A stretch of 64,000 bases of DNA from Plecoglossus altivelis (Eukaryota; Chordata; Actinopteri; Osmeriformes; Plecoglossidae). The stretch covers positions 3,088,722 to 3,152,721 of the forward strand of contig BROE01000019.1 of the NCBI GenBank assembly GCA_036571765.1, in the 5' to 3' direction. The notes beneath the pieces are model-generated. The model searched no databases and was not told the DNA's origin. It saw only the letters and a list, made by a program, of their open reading frames with translations. The first letter of the stretch is position 1. Each line of letters starts with the position of its first letter. The translations under genes were made by a program, and so were the position numbers. Positions 10,195 through 22,601 of this stretch are shown in pieces.

Positions 10195-13100
10195 TCAGGG
10201 TTGATCAGTCTCCTCTCGGAGATCATTTGGGGATAGGGAGGACATCTCTCTGGATTCCTGGATGAACTGGCGACTGTGGGCCCGCATTCGCCGTCGACTG
10301 ACCTCCCTCAGGATGCCTCGCCAGGTCCTGGCTGTGCACACGGGATAAAAGTCGCTAGCAAAAACACAAACAGCCCAACTAGTGCCAATGTCGTCGTTAT
10401 TCTATCAGCATGCGTATCATGACAATATTACTACTTTTTGTTTTGCGTTCCCCCCTATACTTACTTGTCTCCTGAGGGCTGTTGGTAGGAGGTTGTCTGA
10501 CTGAATCCCAACTCCCCGGATCCTCATTGATTATCGCCAGGTTCGTGTTCCATTTGTTCCAGTTGACTTCCTCCACTCTGAGACAACAGAGGACACATGC
10601 TCCAATTACTGTCTGATTTATGACACACCGTCAGTCAGCTGTCAAGAGGGAACCAGATCAATGAGTTTGGCTAGCTGTGTTCTATTCACCGCGCTCATGC
10701 GATTCCCCTCCCAGGTAAGGTATGAGGCGAGCCATTCAAAGCTCTCGTTTCGCGGACACGGTATGAGTCCCTACTGATTTGGTTTCGGGTGTAATCATTA
10801 CGTCAACATTGCGGAGTCATTGTGTTTTTTCGTACAGTTCCGATACGTATTTACATGGACGATTTGTCATATTTTTCCATAGACGCCACATGAAGCCACT
10901 GACTTGGAAAATCCGTGCATAACCGTGAGTCAAATCGCTTTGAGCCACCTGAAACAGCGGCGGATGTCCTTTTTGCGGTCTGAGTCTGCGTCCCACCCGC
11001 CCGCTGAGCTCAGGTCCTTCTCCACCCCAGAGCGGAACCTCTTCCTCAGACACGATAGCAGACTCCTCTCCAGGTCTAGGATGGCGATGGCCCTCTGGAC
11101 ACACAAACAAACACACACACACAAGGTACATATCGGATCTGTCCTTAGACAATACAACCAGCATGGAAATGAGGTATCACTCAGGAGCAATCGACCGCAG
11201 ACCAAAAGGTCGCAGGTCCAAATCGCTCTGGATACGAGTGTCTGCTTCATGAATTATGAATAGATATCAGAGCGCTTGAACGTAGCTTGTTTATGGGAAG
11301 AGGCACGGGGCACGTCGAGTGCTCTCAAGTTCACCTGCAGCTTCCAGATGCTGGTGCTGTCGCTGGAGAGCTGTTCCACTGTGCCATTCATCAGGGCGAT
11401 CAGCATGTTCAGCAGCAGGATGTAGGTGAGGATGATGTAGGAGATGAGAAGCACGTAGAACACCTCCTTGTACCGGTAGTTCTCTGTGAACTCCAGGTCT
11501 CCCATGCCGATGGTGAACTTGAACAGCTCCAAGGTGGTGTAGGAGATGCTTTTGAACGTCACCTTCTTGCACGATTCATCCTTGTTCTCGTTGAACAAGG
11601 TGCGGCCGGCTATGGCGCTCACGTTCGTAGCGCCTGCTTGAGGCTCAACCAGTAGCGTCACCACAGCTGTCATGGCAGAGAGGAGAGAATGCTTACAGGG
11701 CTATTGACTGTGACATGGGTGTTTTGTTTACTCTGGCTTTATGAGTGTTTCTCACTGTGTGGGAAAAGTGTCACGGTAGAAGGGCAAAGTCACTGGTAAA
11801 TGTGACAGGTCTTTATTTGCGTGAGAGACTGTTAAACAGAACAACGCACGTTCATTGTGAATTCGCAAGCCGTTGACAGGCAGGATTTTATGTCCCTGTG
11901 TGCAGAGGTGACAAGAGAGATGAGAGGTGAAATACCTGTAGAAAACCCGACAAGGAAGACAATGTAGACGAAAAGAAAGCGCATGATATCGCTTATGATC
12001 ATCTGCAGAGGAGGGAAAAAACACAGAGACAGGCAGAGAGAGAGAGAGCGAGAGAGAGAGAGAGATTAGCCTTCGCAAGAGTGTATAGAGTGGATCCCAA
12101 ACACTGTGTCATTCACACATCGTGGATATGCCCTTTGGCTGTGAAATGGCGTGCGTGGGAGTGTGACATGCCCTGGCGATACCTTCTGGATCATGACACT
12201 GTATATGCCCATGTGTCTCGACCCTCGGGAGAAGTACAGCAAGTTGACCCAGCTTAGAGCCAGACACAGCACCAGGAACCCAAGGTACTCTTCCCTCCCA
12301 CAGAAATCCAGCACCGTGGAAATGATGTAGAGAACAGCCTGCAGGAAGCTACAAAGCAGGGTACAGGGTCAGCCCAGGGGTCCGCTGACAAGGCATGCAG
12401 AATACGAGAGGCCTACACATTCACAGAGCTGCCCGACATGAGACGAGCTACGTCTCTCGCACAGAAACGAGCCATGTTATTCGATGCGAAGATCAAGAGA
12501 TCCAAGAATGTGGATTTTGTCTGACTCAAGCTTGTTACAGGGGTTCTGTGTTGGGGTGTGTGTGTGTGTTTGTTTTTGAAAGAGCTGCCTGAGGCACATG
12601 CAAGGAACACACACTTCATCTGCGGAGAATGGTTGTTGCGAAACTCACAGAAGCATGTCGCAGTATCCATCAATCACCAGACTCTGCAGGTTTGGGTGCT
12701 TTCTCTTGAAGTCTAGGATCTGGTAAGGAAACATCGTTACGTGTTAGGAACGTTTGACCACGAGTTGTGTGACAACGTTTCGTGTCAATTGCCCCCCCCT
12801 CCCCCCCCCCCCCCTAGAAGTTCTTGTTAAATGTGTTGCGAGGTGATACACGGGTAAACATACCCCTCCTACGAAGAGATGCAAAGATGTCACCGCCACC
12901 AGAATCTGACCCGCCAGATGCAGGTATCCCTCTCTGGTGCGTTCAATTTGAAAAGGGGTCTGTGTATCAGAGAAATACCACACAAAAAACAATTATTCCA
13001 AATCTTTGAAAGGATACCTTTAACATGAATATCTTATGACTGATGCACGATCTTCTAAATTTGAAGGACGGGGCTGAACCTAAAACAGCAGATTTCTTAA

Positions 13101-15701
13101 TAACAGCCATTGACAGTATATTCATATCTGGTGACGGCATATGGTAAATGGACTGCGCTTGAATAGCGCTTTTCTACTCAAAGTTCTTTCATTGTTTGGC
13201 CTCTCATTCACACATCGATGAGGGCAGGGTTGCCTTGCAAAGCGCTGGCCTGTCCATCAAGAGCTACTTGGGGGGTTCGGTGTCTCGTTCAACCTGAGAC
13301 ACCGTCTAAGACTGAGACTGTCTGGCTGAAAGGATGGGCTGGGGATCATGTGGATAGTGCGTAACCCCTCTCTACCCTCCTAAGTTACTGCCGCCCACTT
13401 GATGTGACCTGCCAAAAGCCTCACCATGTGTTCCCTCCTGTGGTAAGAGATGACCGTGAAGACGGACACGTACAGAACGTAAAACAGGAAGTTGACGAAG
13501 AAGATTGTTCTGGCAAACCTTTCCCACTTTTCCTCCAGCAGCCTGTTCAAGGGCTCAATCTGGAGCATTTTGTGACGATTCTGAAAGAAGGGAACAGACT
13601 TTGAATGCTCGACGAAACCTTCTGAAAAGCACAACTTCTTAAGCATTTCCTTCCCCCTTCACGGTGTGTCACTATCATGGACCGAGTGTTCAATCACATG
13701 GTTGTGGAGATTTCCTGTTACTCACTGGAATGTCACTGCCATAGACAAGGATGGCCAGGACTGAGTTTTTCTCACAAGAGTCCAGGGAGTCCAGGTCATA
13801 GAGGGAGGAATGAACCGGCCCATAAACCCACTCTGTGAATTTACGAGACAGGTGTTTGGTCTCTTGGCTGTGGAACTCACGACGCAGAATATGCTCAAAC
13901 ACCTGCAAGAGGAAACAACAGTCCCTGAATGAAAAACCACCGTTCCAAAAGGACAAACTATCTGGGAGAACGATCAAACTTAGCTTGTTGTTTATCATAT
14001 CGACATCCTAGCCCTTACCCCGATCTTGCCCATTTTGGCAGCTAGTTTAATGGGCGTCAGTCCCTGATTGTTCTGTATGTCTTCCAGTTTCAAATCGGGG
14101 TAGAGCCGCGCGGTGACGGTGAGGATGTGATCGTACATGCTGACGATGAACTCTGTATTCTGCTGGTCTTTGTCATCCACCACCACTAACGCATGTAGCA
14201 CTGTATTACCCAGGGAGTCCCTCTCCTTCACATTTGCCTTCTGATAATCGTTCTCCATCAGGAAGTCTACTATGTTCTTCTGGTTGATGCAGGCAGCCAG
14301 GGACAACGGCAGCTCCCCTGAAAAGCATGGAGGTTCGGGCCCCAAAGGGTCACCGTTTGTTCAGATAATAACCAAGGGAACGATTTCTGCTTTGCTCTGA
14401 CTGCAGCTCCTCAGAGTGAACAGGAGGCAATGATAGTTGTTGTCCAGAGGGGGGCGCTAAAGTTCTGTGACACCGCAGAGAGGATCACCTACTCACCAAA
14501 GTAGAAGCTGGTTCCTTTGTGCAGCTGGAAGAACTTTCCACAAGCTTTGGCATGAACATTTGCTCCTAGTCGGACCAGAAGCTTCACATAGTGGAGGCTC
14601 CTCCTCTCAATGGCGATATGGAGAGCAGACTGGCCTGTAGGAGGCACCAAAACAAGGGACTGCTTTAGACCTCTTGGGCGTGTTGTGATTGTGCCTGTTT
14701 CAGGATTGTGTTTAGACGAGAGCTATGTACTAACATGGGCAGAATAACAAATGGGAAGAAGGGAAAAAATCACCTTTATAATGACTGTCTGTATATGCTG
14801 CATCTACAAATTCTTTTGCATCTCCCATCTGCTCTGCGATTTGGAGAAAATGCTCCACCGTGCCATTTCTTTGGTCTTTAAGATTCAGAAGGGCCTTGAT
14901 CAGGGGATTCTTTCCGTACGACTGATCTGTATCGAGAAACAAGACAGCACATAAATGCCATTACATTATGGCAGCATCGCGGGACTGAACCGCTACAGAA
15001 CAAAATGCCTCCCAGAACCAAGAAGAACTCAATCCAGTATCCTGGCCATCCTCACACTCGGTGTTGGAAAGTTTCTTCATGGTCTTGGTGAGGTAGTCCT
15101 GCAGTCCATCCAGCATGGCCACATCTCCCTTGGCTGCTGCCTGAAACAGCTTCCTCAGATTAAACCTGCTGTTCCTCTCTTCTTCCGTCACCTTCATTCC
15201 TCTCATCTCCCTACGTTTAAAATCACAGATGTTTGTGAGTTTCGGAAAAACATTTGCAACAACTTGTGTTGCCCCTGTCCAAGATGACCCTCTTACAAGA
15301 GACCCCTTTGATTGGTTTTCATTGTGAACGTTTAAACACACACAGGCCAGAAAGCTGCATCGTCTAAAGAGAATCAGCACTGTTGTTCAGCTCTACGTGA
15401 CCCACAGTTGAGCCAGGAACTGCATAACATGGATGTCAGTGTAGCTGGTCGGAGTGAAGGGAGTGTCTCACTTGTAAAAGTTGAGGTTGAATTTACTCTT
15501 GGACGGTTGCACCTCCAGTTCCTCCTGGTACTGTGTTTCCATGGGGGCTTTGGGTGTCTGGGAGCCGCCCATCGCCAGAGCAGAAGCCAGGAAGTCCTGC
15601 TTATCATTCTGACGGCTTTGGGCTTTGCGCTCCTCGTCGGTCCTGTCGTCCGTCTCCAGGGAGAAGGGGCGGACCGTCCCGTGGCCTTCTGGGACGTTCA
15701 T
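10195..15701 (-). CDS. TRPV1: TRPV1 heat/acid-gated cation channel, complete (15 coding exons, 811 aa)
   Basis: Plasma-membrane tetrameric Ca2+-permeable channel of sensory neurons. Exons in gene order: 15701-15472, 15210-15056, 14926-14774, 14634-14497, 14317-14019, 13902-13726, 13580-13425, 12959-12864, 12719-12649, 12348-12183, 12002-11936, 11666-11335, 11094-10949, 10577-10465, 10331-10195. All introns are GT..AG and phases are consistent. The N-terminal half carries the ankyrin repeats (GQSALHIAIERR, GELPLSLAAC, SLGNTVLHALV, GLTPIKLAAKMGKIG). Six membrane segments follow (about 405-665), with pore filter GMGD at 623-626, lower-gate LLNMLIALM and C-terminal VEEVNWNKWNTN. An NVS sequon lies in the pore turret. 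Vanilloid-site positions differ from rat: S512>C488, M547>L523, T550>V526, E570>Q546. The first exon has 22 nt of 5'UTR after an acceptor at 15724-15725. TRPV1 rather than TRPV2 is favoured by sequence and by the SHPK neighbour. Confidence 0.96.
13138..13300. mobile_element. Decayed dispersed teleost repeat (SINE-like) in TRPV1 intron 7
   Basis: The segment starts with TGGTAAATGGACTGCGCTTG, continues with TAGCGCTTTTCTACTC, a CATTCACACAT block and TTGGGGGGTTCGGTGTCTCG. These words occur in this order in a very common short dispersed repeat of teleost genomes that I recognise by its consensus words; I cannot assign an exact family name. It is truncated and mutated and lies between TRPV1 exons 8 and 7. 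Confidence 0.5.
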
Positions 15702-18355
15702 GCTTGGCCTCTCGTTAGCTATGCTGCAGGGGACACAAGGTCATCCCAGCGTTGCTCATTTCAACAAGTTCCATCTAAATAGTACACCTAAAACATGTCT
15801 GTAACGTTATCTTTAACAGTTGTGGTGTTGAGTTCAATTGTAGCTTCCCTTAAAATATATTTTTGGAAGTTTCAATGAGTAAAAACACCACACTGTTGGC
15901 ATTCATAGACATGTGTTTCGACGTGATGCTTCCTCCAACATGACTAACAAGCAAGTTATTCATCAGTAGTTATAGCAACACAAGCGAATGCACAACATTA
16001 CTTGTTGGCCATTTTCCTTTTATCTTTATTTCAGATTCAAAGCAAAACTATATCAATTAAAGAAACCTTGCTATTCACTCAAGGCAAAAACCTTTCTAAA
16101 TGTCTTCTTTGTGTCCCAGACCAAGACGAGCAGCAAGCAGAAGGATTAGGACAGATGTGTTCTGTTAGTGACAGAGCTAGTGGAAAGAGGAAGGGATAAG
16201 TAGGGAGAAAAAACTCTACTAATTGGGGAACTCATCTACATTATGCTATAAACTATTATACCAACTTCCTCTTTCCACGGCATCCTGGTGCGTACAACCA
16301 ATGTAGAAATGTTTCCTAATTATGAATGTTAAAAACAAACCACCTTAGCCACCTTGATGGACCATTAGTGTGTCCATTTTCGCTGCTACGAGATACAATT
16401 TGTGGACAGGGTCCCCTGGGGCTTAGAATGGTTCCCATCACTCAGACAAGAGAAGGTTTCTGTGGTCTGTCATAATTACTGTAAACCCCACCCTAGCTGG
16501 AAGGCGCACAAACACAGCCAGCACAGCCAATCAGTAGTGATCGTGCTGCATTTGGTTCTCTTTTCAAGACAAAATGCATCGCATAATATTGCCGACCGTT
16601 CGTTTTTAGACGATTTAACTTTTCATGAACGTATTTTTGTTTATTTACTATTTTGGTTGGCTCTGTAGTTTATCGTCGTTAGTTCCAAATGACACGATCA
16701 ATTGAGGCCGCATAGACATTTTACGAATTAAATCACTGCAAATGTTGTAATGGACTATTATCAAATGAATGTACACCCATTTATGTTGTACATCCTCCAT
16801 GCAATATGTATAATATTGTTATACTTACAGTATAGGGTGTGCCAGTGGTGCCAGGAAATATTTTACGTTCTACTATTCAGTTGTGTGGAAGAAAATAGGT
16901 TTCCTATGTGCTTAATCCCTATCACTAGATCAATGTCCACATCAGGTTTTCATATATTCAGTCTTATTATCCATTCTGAGGTGTTTGTTAAACTCTCTCT
17001 ATGATACTGCAAATTGCTTAATGCTTACAAACCCAGTTCTCAACTGAATTATCAGAGCATTCCTGCAGCCGTCCTAAATATTCAACCCAAGTTATCATGA
17101 CAAAAACATCATCATCACCATCATCGGTTTCATGACGCCATTTCAACACAGCATTTAATACGACATGAACTGAGTTCTAACAATTACCACCAACGTGCTG
17201 TGATCGTACTCACGCATAGACGCATGGAAGGTTAATTCATCCCTGCAACAATGCATTGTCTTTCCTTTCTTGAAAGACTATCTGACGGTGTGAGGCAAGG
17301 GATTCGGTCAGAGAGGAGGGAGGATGATGATGATGGGAGATAAAGTGGCAGTCTCTGGAGAATAGCAGAGCCCAGTACAGAAGCTCTCAAAGCATAGGGA
17401 ATGGAATATTGATCTACTTAGCCCTACAGTAGGATTGACAATAGATGGAATCTAATGGCTAAATTCTGGTGGGTTAGCTTGTTTGTCATAAATGCTATCT
17501 ACTGTACCTGCAGAATGACCTACAAGATAGTTCACTTCATTTTGTCTCACCTTGTTCATCACACATAAATAAAAGTTTAATAAAGCTTTATATTAGTCAT
17601 GTAAAAAAATCTATAGATACATATATATCTATATAGATAGCTGGTATAATTGACTCACTGTGTCTTGCCAGGAGTTGTTTTCACTTCAAACAACACTCAG
17701 TAACTGTTTCTTCTTTTCTTCAGAACATCTTTGCAGAACTTCCTGTGTCTGTCCTGAGGTCTTCCAGATCTGCTTTTGTGTCTCACTGTGGCTGCAGTTG
17801 TAGCTCAGCTGCAGTCCTGTGACTTGATGTGCGGTCGGAAAAAACCCCTCTGTCAGCAGAATGATGCGTGTTGTTTCATTCGTTGCTTGATCATTTTCAA
17901 ACTGGGCAAATGGCATTACTGATAATGGATTCATTCATAGAGAAAATGAATGCCTGCACGATGTGGTAGGGAAATCGCCAAGGTTTACTTTCGCAACAGC
18001 GCATGTACATTTAGCACATGTACATTTAGCACTTACAAAATCCAGCTAGCCATTGATAGAAGTTACAATCAAATAGTGAACACTGTCAAAAGTGCTGACA
18101 GATACAATTTTGATCAATCTGTACTGCAAAAGTGTCTGTGCATTACTCGCACACTACACAATTCAAACTATTAACAGTTATAACTTCACATCATCCAAAT
18201 CAATTTATGATGGATTCATAGGAATGTATGCAGCAGTCAAGTAGTTCAGAATGCGATTGTAGTTACTGATAATGCAAGCAACATGCCCAAGTGTATCCTC
18301 ATCAAATCTCAATATGACTCTAAGGTAGAAATCACAAGCAGACATCAGAGTTCCG
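15702..18355. other. TRPV1 upstream region and SHPK 3' flank
   Basis: TRPV1 and SHPK are both on the minus strand, so this spacer holds the TRPV1 promoter with non-coding first exon(s) and the SHPK 3'UTR. The 3' end of the TRPV1 5' intron is the acceptor at 15724-15725. A strong minus-strand donor (GTGAGT) near 17207-17213 could end a non-coding first exon, but this is unproven. No AATAAA for SHPK on the minus strand was seen. An AT-rich near-palindrome (TATAGATACATATATATCTA region) lies around 17610-17640. No coding exon is supported. Confidence 0.45.
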
Positions 18356-20690
18356 TTACGATCGGAATCTATCACAGAGTACCATAGCAACGCCCACAGC
18401 CGAATCAACATCTCGTCCGTACACGACTGGTACAGGAAACGCCCTCTCCACTTCCTGTCTCAGCACCTCGTTACGAGAGAGAGCGCTCCCGCTACCCATG
18501 ATTCTTTTCACCCCTGCTGCTAGTAGAGACACAGGTGGCATCATGGAGGTGAGGTTCTCCAGGATCCCATGGCACACTGCTCTGGTTACGTGGCCCAGGG
18601 AGAGGTTGGAGGTGGCTATGTTGGACATCTGACCCAGGCGCTGGGGGCTGTGTCTTTCTCCTAGGATGGTGGGACTCACCCGAAGATCACTGCGCTCCTG
18701 GCTCAAGGCGCACCTGATCACCTGCTCATACAGACTGGAGTCACTCATGTCAAGCCCTGTGGGTTGGTAGGAGAAACCCTGGTGAATTTGCGTGTAGTGA
18801 GATTAGTGGGAAAGTGCCTGTAGTTCTGGAGTGGCCAGTTACTTTCCAACCAATTATGTTCCAATTCATAGCCTTTGGCAGGGAGGCCAACTCATTCATC
18901 AACTATTTCGTGGAACCACTGCCGATCAAACTGCAGCCAGAGGAAAGCGTGGCCATTTGGACAAAAATAGGGGAAGCTGTTTCGTGTATGACAAGTACTG
19001 TATCACGTTACCTTTTATAGCCCTAAAGGGTAGTTACATGTTCGCATGCTGCAATGTTAGTGGGGGTGAACCAACTTACCCAGCTCATTTATCCATGACC
19101 TGAGCATCCCCACAAAGCAGGCCAACACATTTCCTCCATTTAGTGATGCTGCCACAGCCAAATAGGAGTTATTAAAGTAGGGGAAGTAGGAGACGGAGGA
19201 CGAAGGCTCAGGGACGTGGGGAGGCCTGAAGTCATCTGGCAGGGCGTACGTCAGCTGTGCCGAGGTACTGATGTTGAGAACTGCAACGAAGAACAACGAT
19301 GTGTTTGGCAGAGTCCAACGAACGACTTGGGAGACGAAAGGTACCGGCGACACCTCTCCCCCTGGGAGGATGTTGCCCTCCGACCCCGTCACCTGCGTCA
19401 GTCCCGTCAGTCATGCAGGAGTAGACGGAGCACTGGAAGTCGCCCAGAGCCGCCCCGACCCGCGTGTGGGCGGGGATGCCGTGCCACTCAGAGCACGTCT
19501 GCCCAGCCAAGCTCCCAGACTCCACACACTCAGGGAGCAGGTGCACAGGGAAATTAGCATTCTTCAGACTACAGCATGCACACACAGATATCCATGTTAG
19601 TTCCATTAATACACACAATAATATGCATATTCAAATGTTAACTTAAGAACCCGGATGCAAGGGCATTGACACATTGAAATATATGACTTGCTGTCTGTAG
19701 TAGTTGTCACCATGCATGTATTACCGTTAGTACAAAAGCACCATGTTAGTCACCCTCATAACATACTCACATGTCCCTGTTCCACTGCTTGGTGGCAGTG
19801 TTGAAATAGCCCCAGCTGGCAGCGTTCTGGGCCGTCATCACACATCTCTCCAAACCACACAGCATAGATACCACATAGTCATGGATGGTTCCCGTTACTG
19901 TGAGATCAGCCAGGAACTCGGGCCTGCATCCAAACACAACTAGCATATTCATGGAGTGTATACATTTATGTGCAGGGGTGTACATGGATAGGTAGGTAGG
20001 TGTATTACATTGGGTTATGTTAGCTGGACTTTATTTGCAACCGCACATACCTGTGTCTCATGTACCAAAAGATGGTGGCACAACCAAAACCGGTGGCAAG
20101 GCTGAGATGGGAGTCTGGGGCAGGGAGAGTGGCAAGGAATTCACTGTTGCATCGCCCATCCTGCCAGGTGATTAGGTGACTGGTGTCTCTGGCTCTGAAG
20201 TAGTTTCCACTTGACCAGTCACAACCTGGCAAGTGGTATTCAGAATATTGACATACCGTGTTTAAATACACAAAACCAAGACACTCAACAAATACGACTA
20301 AACTTTGTCTTGGTACCTGACTTTGCTTTCCAGAACACAACTCCATGCATTTGTCCTGACACCCCAATCAAAATAACATCCTTGAGTTTATTTCCGGGTA
20401 AAGAGGCGATGCACTTATTCAAAACTGTTATTATTTCTCCAGTGTCCTGCTCTTTAATCTGCATAATAAGGAAACAGAGTTAGAAGTGGTTTTTATTTCA
20501 GAAAGCATACTGGCTAAAGCAACATATAACTAAGTTACATGCAGTCACATACGTGTGATCCGCCGTTTGCAACGACGTCTGCCTTGGTTGGCAAACTGGA
20601 GCTCTCCAAAACGGCTTTAGAAGTTAAGTCGAGTAGAACGGCCTTGATAGAAGTTGTTCCTATATCTATGCCGAGTACATACTTCCCCAT
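18356..20690 (-). CDS. SHPK: SHPK sedoheptulokinase, complete (7 exons, 461 aa)
   Basis: Cytosolic FGGY-family kinase that phosphorylates sedoheptulose to sedoheptulose 7-phosphate, feeding the pentose phosphate pathway; in mammals it affects macrophage metabolism. Exons in gene order: 20690-20553, 20458-20317, 20225-20051, 19923-19771, 19568-19393, 19280-19080, 18756-18356, stop TAA. All introns are GT..AG with consistent phases. Visible motifs are the N-terminal phosphate loop LGIDIGTTSIKA, GVSGQMHGVVFW, TWQDGRC, ATGFGCATIFW, GTIHDYVVSMLCG, AASWGYFNT, LNISTSAQL, YFPYFNNSYL, SLNGGNVLA and the C-terminal nucleotide-site region MGSGSALSRNEVL. Length is close to human (478 aa); the missing residues lie mainly in the variable segment after the first lobe start. 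ATG 20690 is chosen because it directly precedes the conserved GKYVLGIDIG; an in-frame ATG at 20729 would add 13 residues. In human, CTNS lies between SHPK and EMC6; no trace of it is seen here. Confidence 0.95.
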
Positions 20691-21336
20691 AGTGGTTTCA
20701 GCGTAAGATTTGTTCACGTAGGCAAACAAATGCGTAAATAAAATGTAGGGTAACGTTAGACAAATTATAGGTATTTTGGAAACAGACGGACACCGTACTT
20801 AGACCAAAGGTCATCTGGAGGCTGTTGTTATTGTCACTATTAGTTATAGATTAAGTAAAAGAGCACGAGTAACAAAATAAAAAGTGACAATAACTGATGA
20901 AAACATAAAGAAAATTTAAAATATGTTGTCATTTATTTAACATTAACAACTCCAATAATCAAACTCGTGTCAAATAATGACCATCATGCATTTCGTGCAA
21001 AATGGCCGACTCAGTCTGACAGAAGTCCCGATTAAGCTTTTAGCTAAATCCATTTTTCTTCTCTTAATTACATTCCTATTGTTCAAGTTAGGAAACGTAC
21101 CAACTTAAATTTGTACAAGTTATGTCCGTTTGAATGGTCGTGCTGCAAATCATAACGTTACAATACACATTCTTCTAGACACAAGGTGAGTAGCTAGCTA
21201 TTAGCTCTAAGCTAAGCGATACGTTGCATTAGCGTGCAAGCTCGCTACTAAGCATCCCTTTAATAATTACACGGCAAAACATTGCAACATGGCATCGGTA
21301 TTGTCAGTAACTATATTCTCTTTATTTGATCGTCAG
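20691..21336. promoter_or_regulatory. Divergent promoter region shared by SHPK (-) and EMC6 (+)
   Basis: The SHPK start codon (20690) and the EMC6 start (21380) face away from each other. A YY1-type site (AAAATGGCCGAC) lies at about 20999-21010. A consensus donor AAG|GTGAGT at 21185/21186 and an acceptor TCAG at 21333-21336 preceded by a T-rich stretch suggest that EMC6 has a non-coding first exon ending at 21185 and a short intron to 21336. No TATA box stands out. The assignment rests on geometry and motifs only. Confidence 0.55.
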
Positions 21337-21379
21337 TGGAAGCAGTCTTTGACACGCTCGCTGCGACTATCGTACAGAC

Positions 21380-21712
21380 ATGGCATCTGTGATGGCGAAA
21401 CGGGAAGGACCACAATTCATAAGCGAGATTGCTGTGAGGGGCAACGCCGCGGTACTGGACTACTGTCGCACATCTGTGTCCGCTCTGTCTGGGGCAACAG
21501 CAGGAATTCTTGGCTTAACTGGGCTCTACGGCTTCGTCTTTTATTTACTCGCGTCGTTTCTACTATCCCTCCTACTCATCCTCAAGGCCGGCCGCCGGTG
21601 GAACAAGTGCTTCAAGTCCCGGCGGCTCCTCTTTACCGGGGGCCTCGTTGGGGGTCTATTTACCTATATCCTGTTTTGGACTTTCCTCTACGGAATGGTG
21701 CATGTATACTAA
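21380..21712 (+). CDS. EMC6: EMC6, ER membrane protein complex subunit 6 (110 aa)
   Basis: Single-exon coding region for the small subunit of the ER membrane protein complex (EMC), which inserts tail-anchored and multipass proteins into the ER membrane. The protein is nearly identical to mammalian EMC6 along its whole length: AKREGPQFISEIAVRGNAAV, DYCRTSVSALSGATAGILGL, RRWNKCFKSRR and the C-terminus YILFWTFLYGMVHVY. Three hydrophobic membrane segments are visible at about residues 29-48, 50-68 and 86-108. The length of 110 aa equals the human protein. The ATG is preceded by a probable 5'UTR acceptor at 21336. The gene lies head to head with SHPK and tail to tail with the P2X gene. Confidence 0.97.
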   Translation: MASVMAKREGPQFISEIAVRGNAAVLDYCRTSVSALSGATAGILGLTGLYGFVFYLLASFLLSLLLILKAGRRWNKCFKSRRLLFTGGLVGGLFTYILFWTFLYGMVHVY

Positions 21713-21970
21713 AATGATATGCTTGTATTTGTGACTTAATGTTTGTTCACTGATCAGATATATTGTCTAATATCTAACACCCCTGTTTCTGTCCAATGAG
21801 TATTGCTTTATGGTTTGATTTGACACACTTATCAGAAGAAACATTTTCTTGCTTTTCCTCATGCACTGAACTTATAAACTGTGTGACCTTAACTTATTAT
21901 ACATAGTAATTGTTTCGCAGACCTGCCAGTTTAATGTAGTCATTGTACTTAACATCTAGAATTTGAGCCT

Positions 21971-21976
21971 AATAAA
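21971..21976 (+). promoter_or_regulatory. EMC6: Poly(A) signal for EMC6
   Basis: AATAAA about 260 bp after the EMC6 stop in AT-rich DNA. A second AATAAA at 22079-22084 could serve a longer transcript, which would end within about 60 bp of the opposing P2RX5 signal. Confidence 0.65.
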
Positions 21977-22136
21977 ATCATCTGTATAGTTTATTCTAAG
22001 CAGCCACCGAGGTGATATTCTTGCTGATAAACCAGGTAGTTAAGCACTGCAAATGGGATCATTTTGACAATTGTACTAAATAAAAAAGACAATACAACTG
22101 TGCATTTCTTGATCATTTGCTCAGCTGTGTACATTT

Positions 22137-22142
22137 TTTATT
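22137..22142 (-). promoter_or_regulatory. P2RX5: Poly(A) signal for P2RX5
   Basis: TTTATT on the + strand reads AATAAA on the minus strand, 460 bp after the P2RX5 stop. It faces the EMC6 signals, so the two genes are convergent with almost no spacer. Confidence 0.65.
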
Positions 22143-22601
22143 AGGGAACACAAATTCTACTGGAAAGGATAAAGCAAAAGTCCCAGAGGTATGAAATATT
22201 AGAATGTGCTTTTCTATTTTGAATGCTGAATAACAACAGGACTTTACAAGGATTTACTGTAAACATCGCAGCCCGGCTTTTCTGGTCCAACAGACCTTAA
22301 CAGCATGTCAAGATTCACTCTACTTTCAACTGAACAAATGCAATAAACAAATCCCTTTTGAACAGAAATGGTGCCTGATGGATTGTCTGATTTGGCTTGT
22401 CAGCCTAGTGCAGGGCTTTTCTCTTCTGTGCCAGCTCACAGCCTTGTTCAACCAGGGCGGGCGTGACTGCCGAGGTGTGCAAGCAGCCGGCCTGGTGGGA
22501 GAGGTCATCTCACCCTTCTTTGTATTCACATAACCAGATCTAGCTTTCTGGAGGAAGCGGCAGCTTTTCTGGTTCTCAGTCAAGCTGGTTTCGGGAACTT
22601 G

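Noticed and set aside
10195..15701. TRPV2 or another TRPV identity for the channel gene
   Set aside because: The exon-by-exon match, the RVEEVNWNKWNTN C-terminus and the adjacent SHPK all favour TRPV1, although in human TRPV2 is the UBB neighbour.
17686..17934. 82-codon minus-strand frame downstream of SHPK
   Set aside because: SHPK is complete without it, with its stop at 18356; the peptide resembles no known family.
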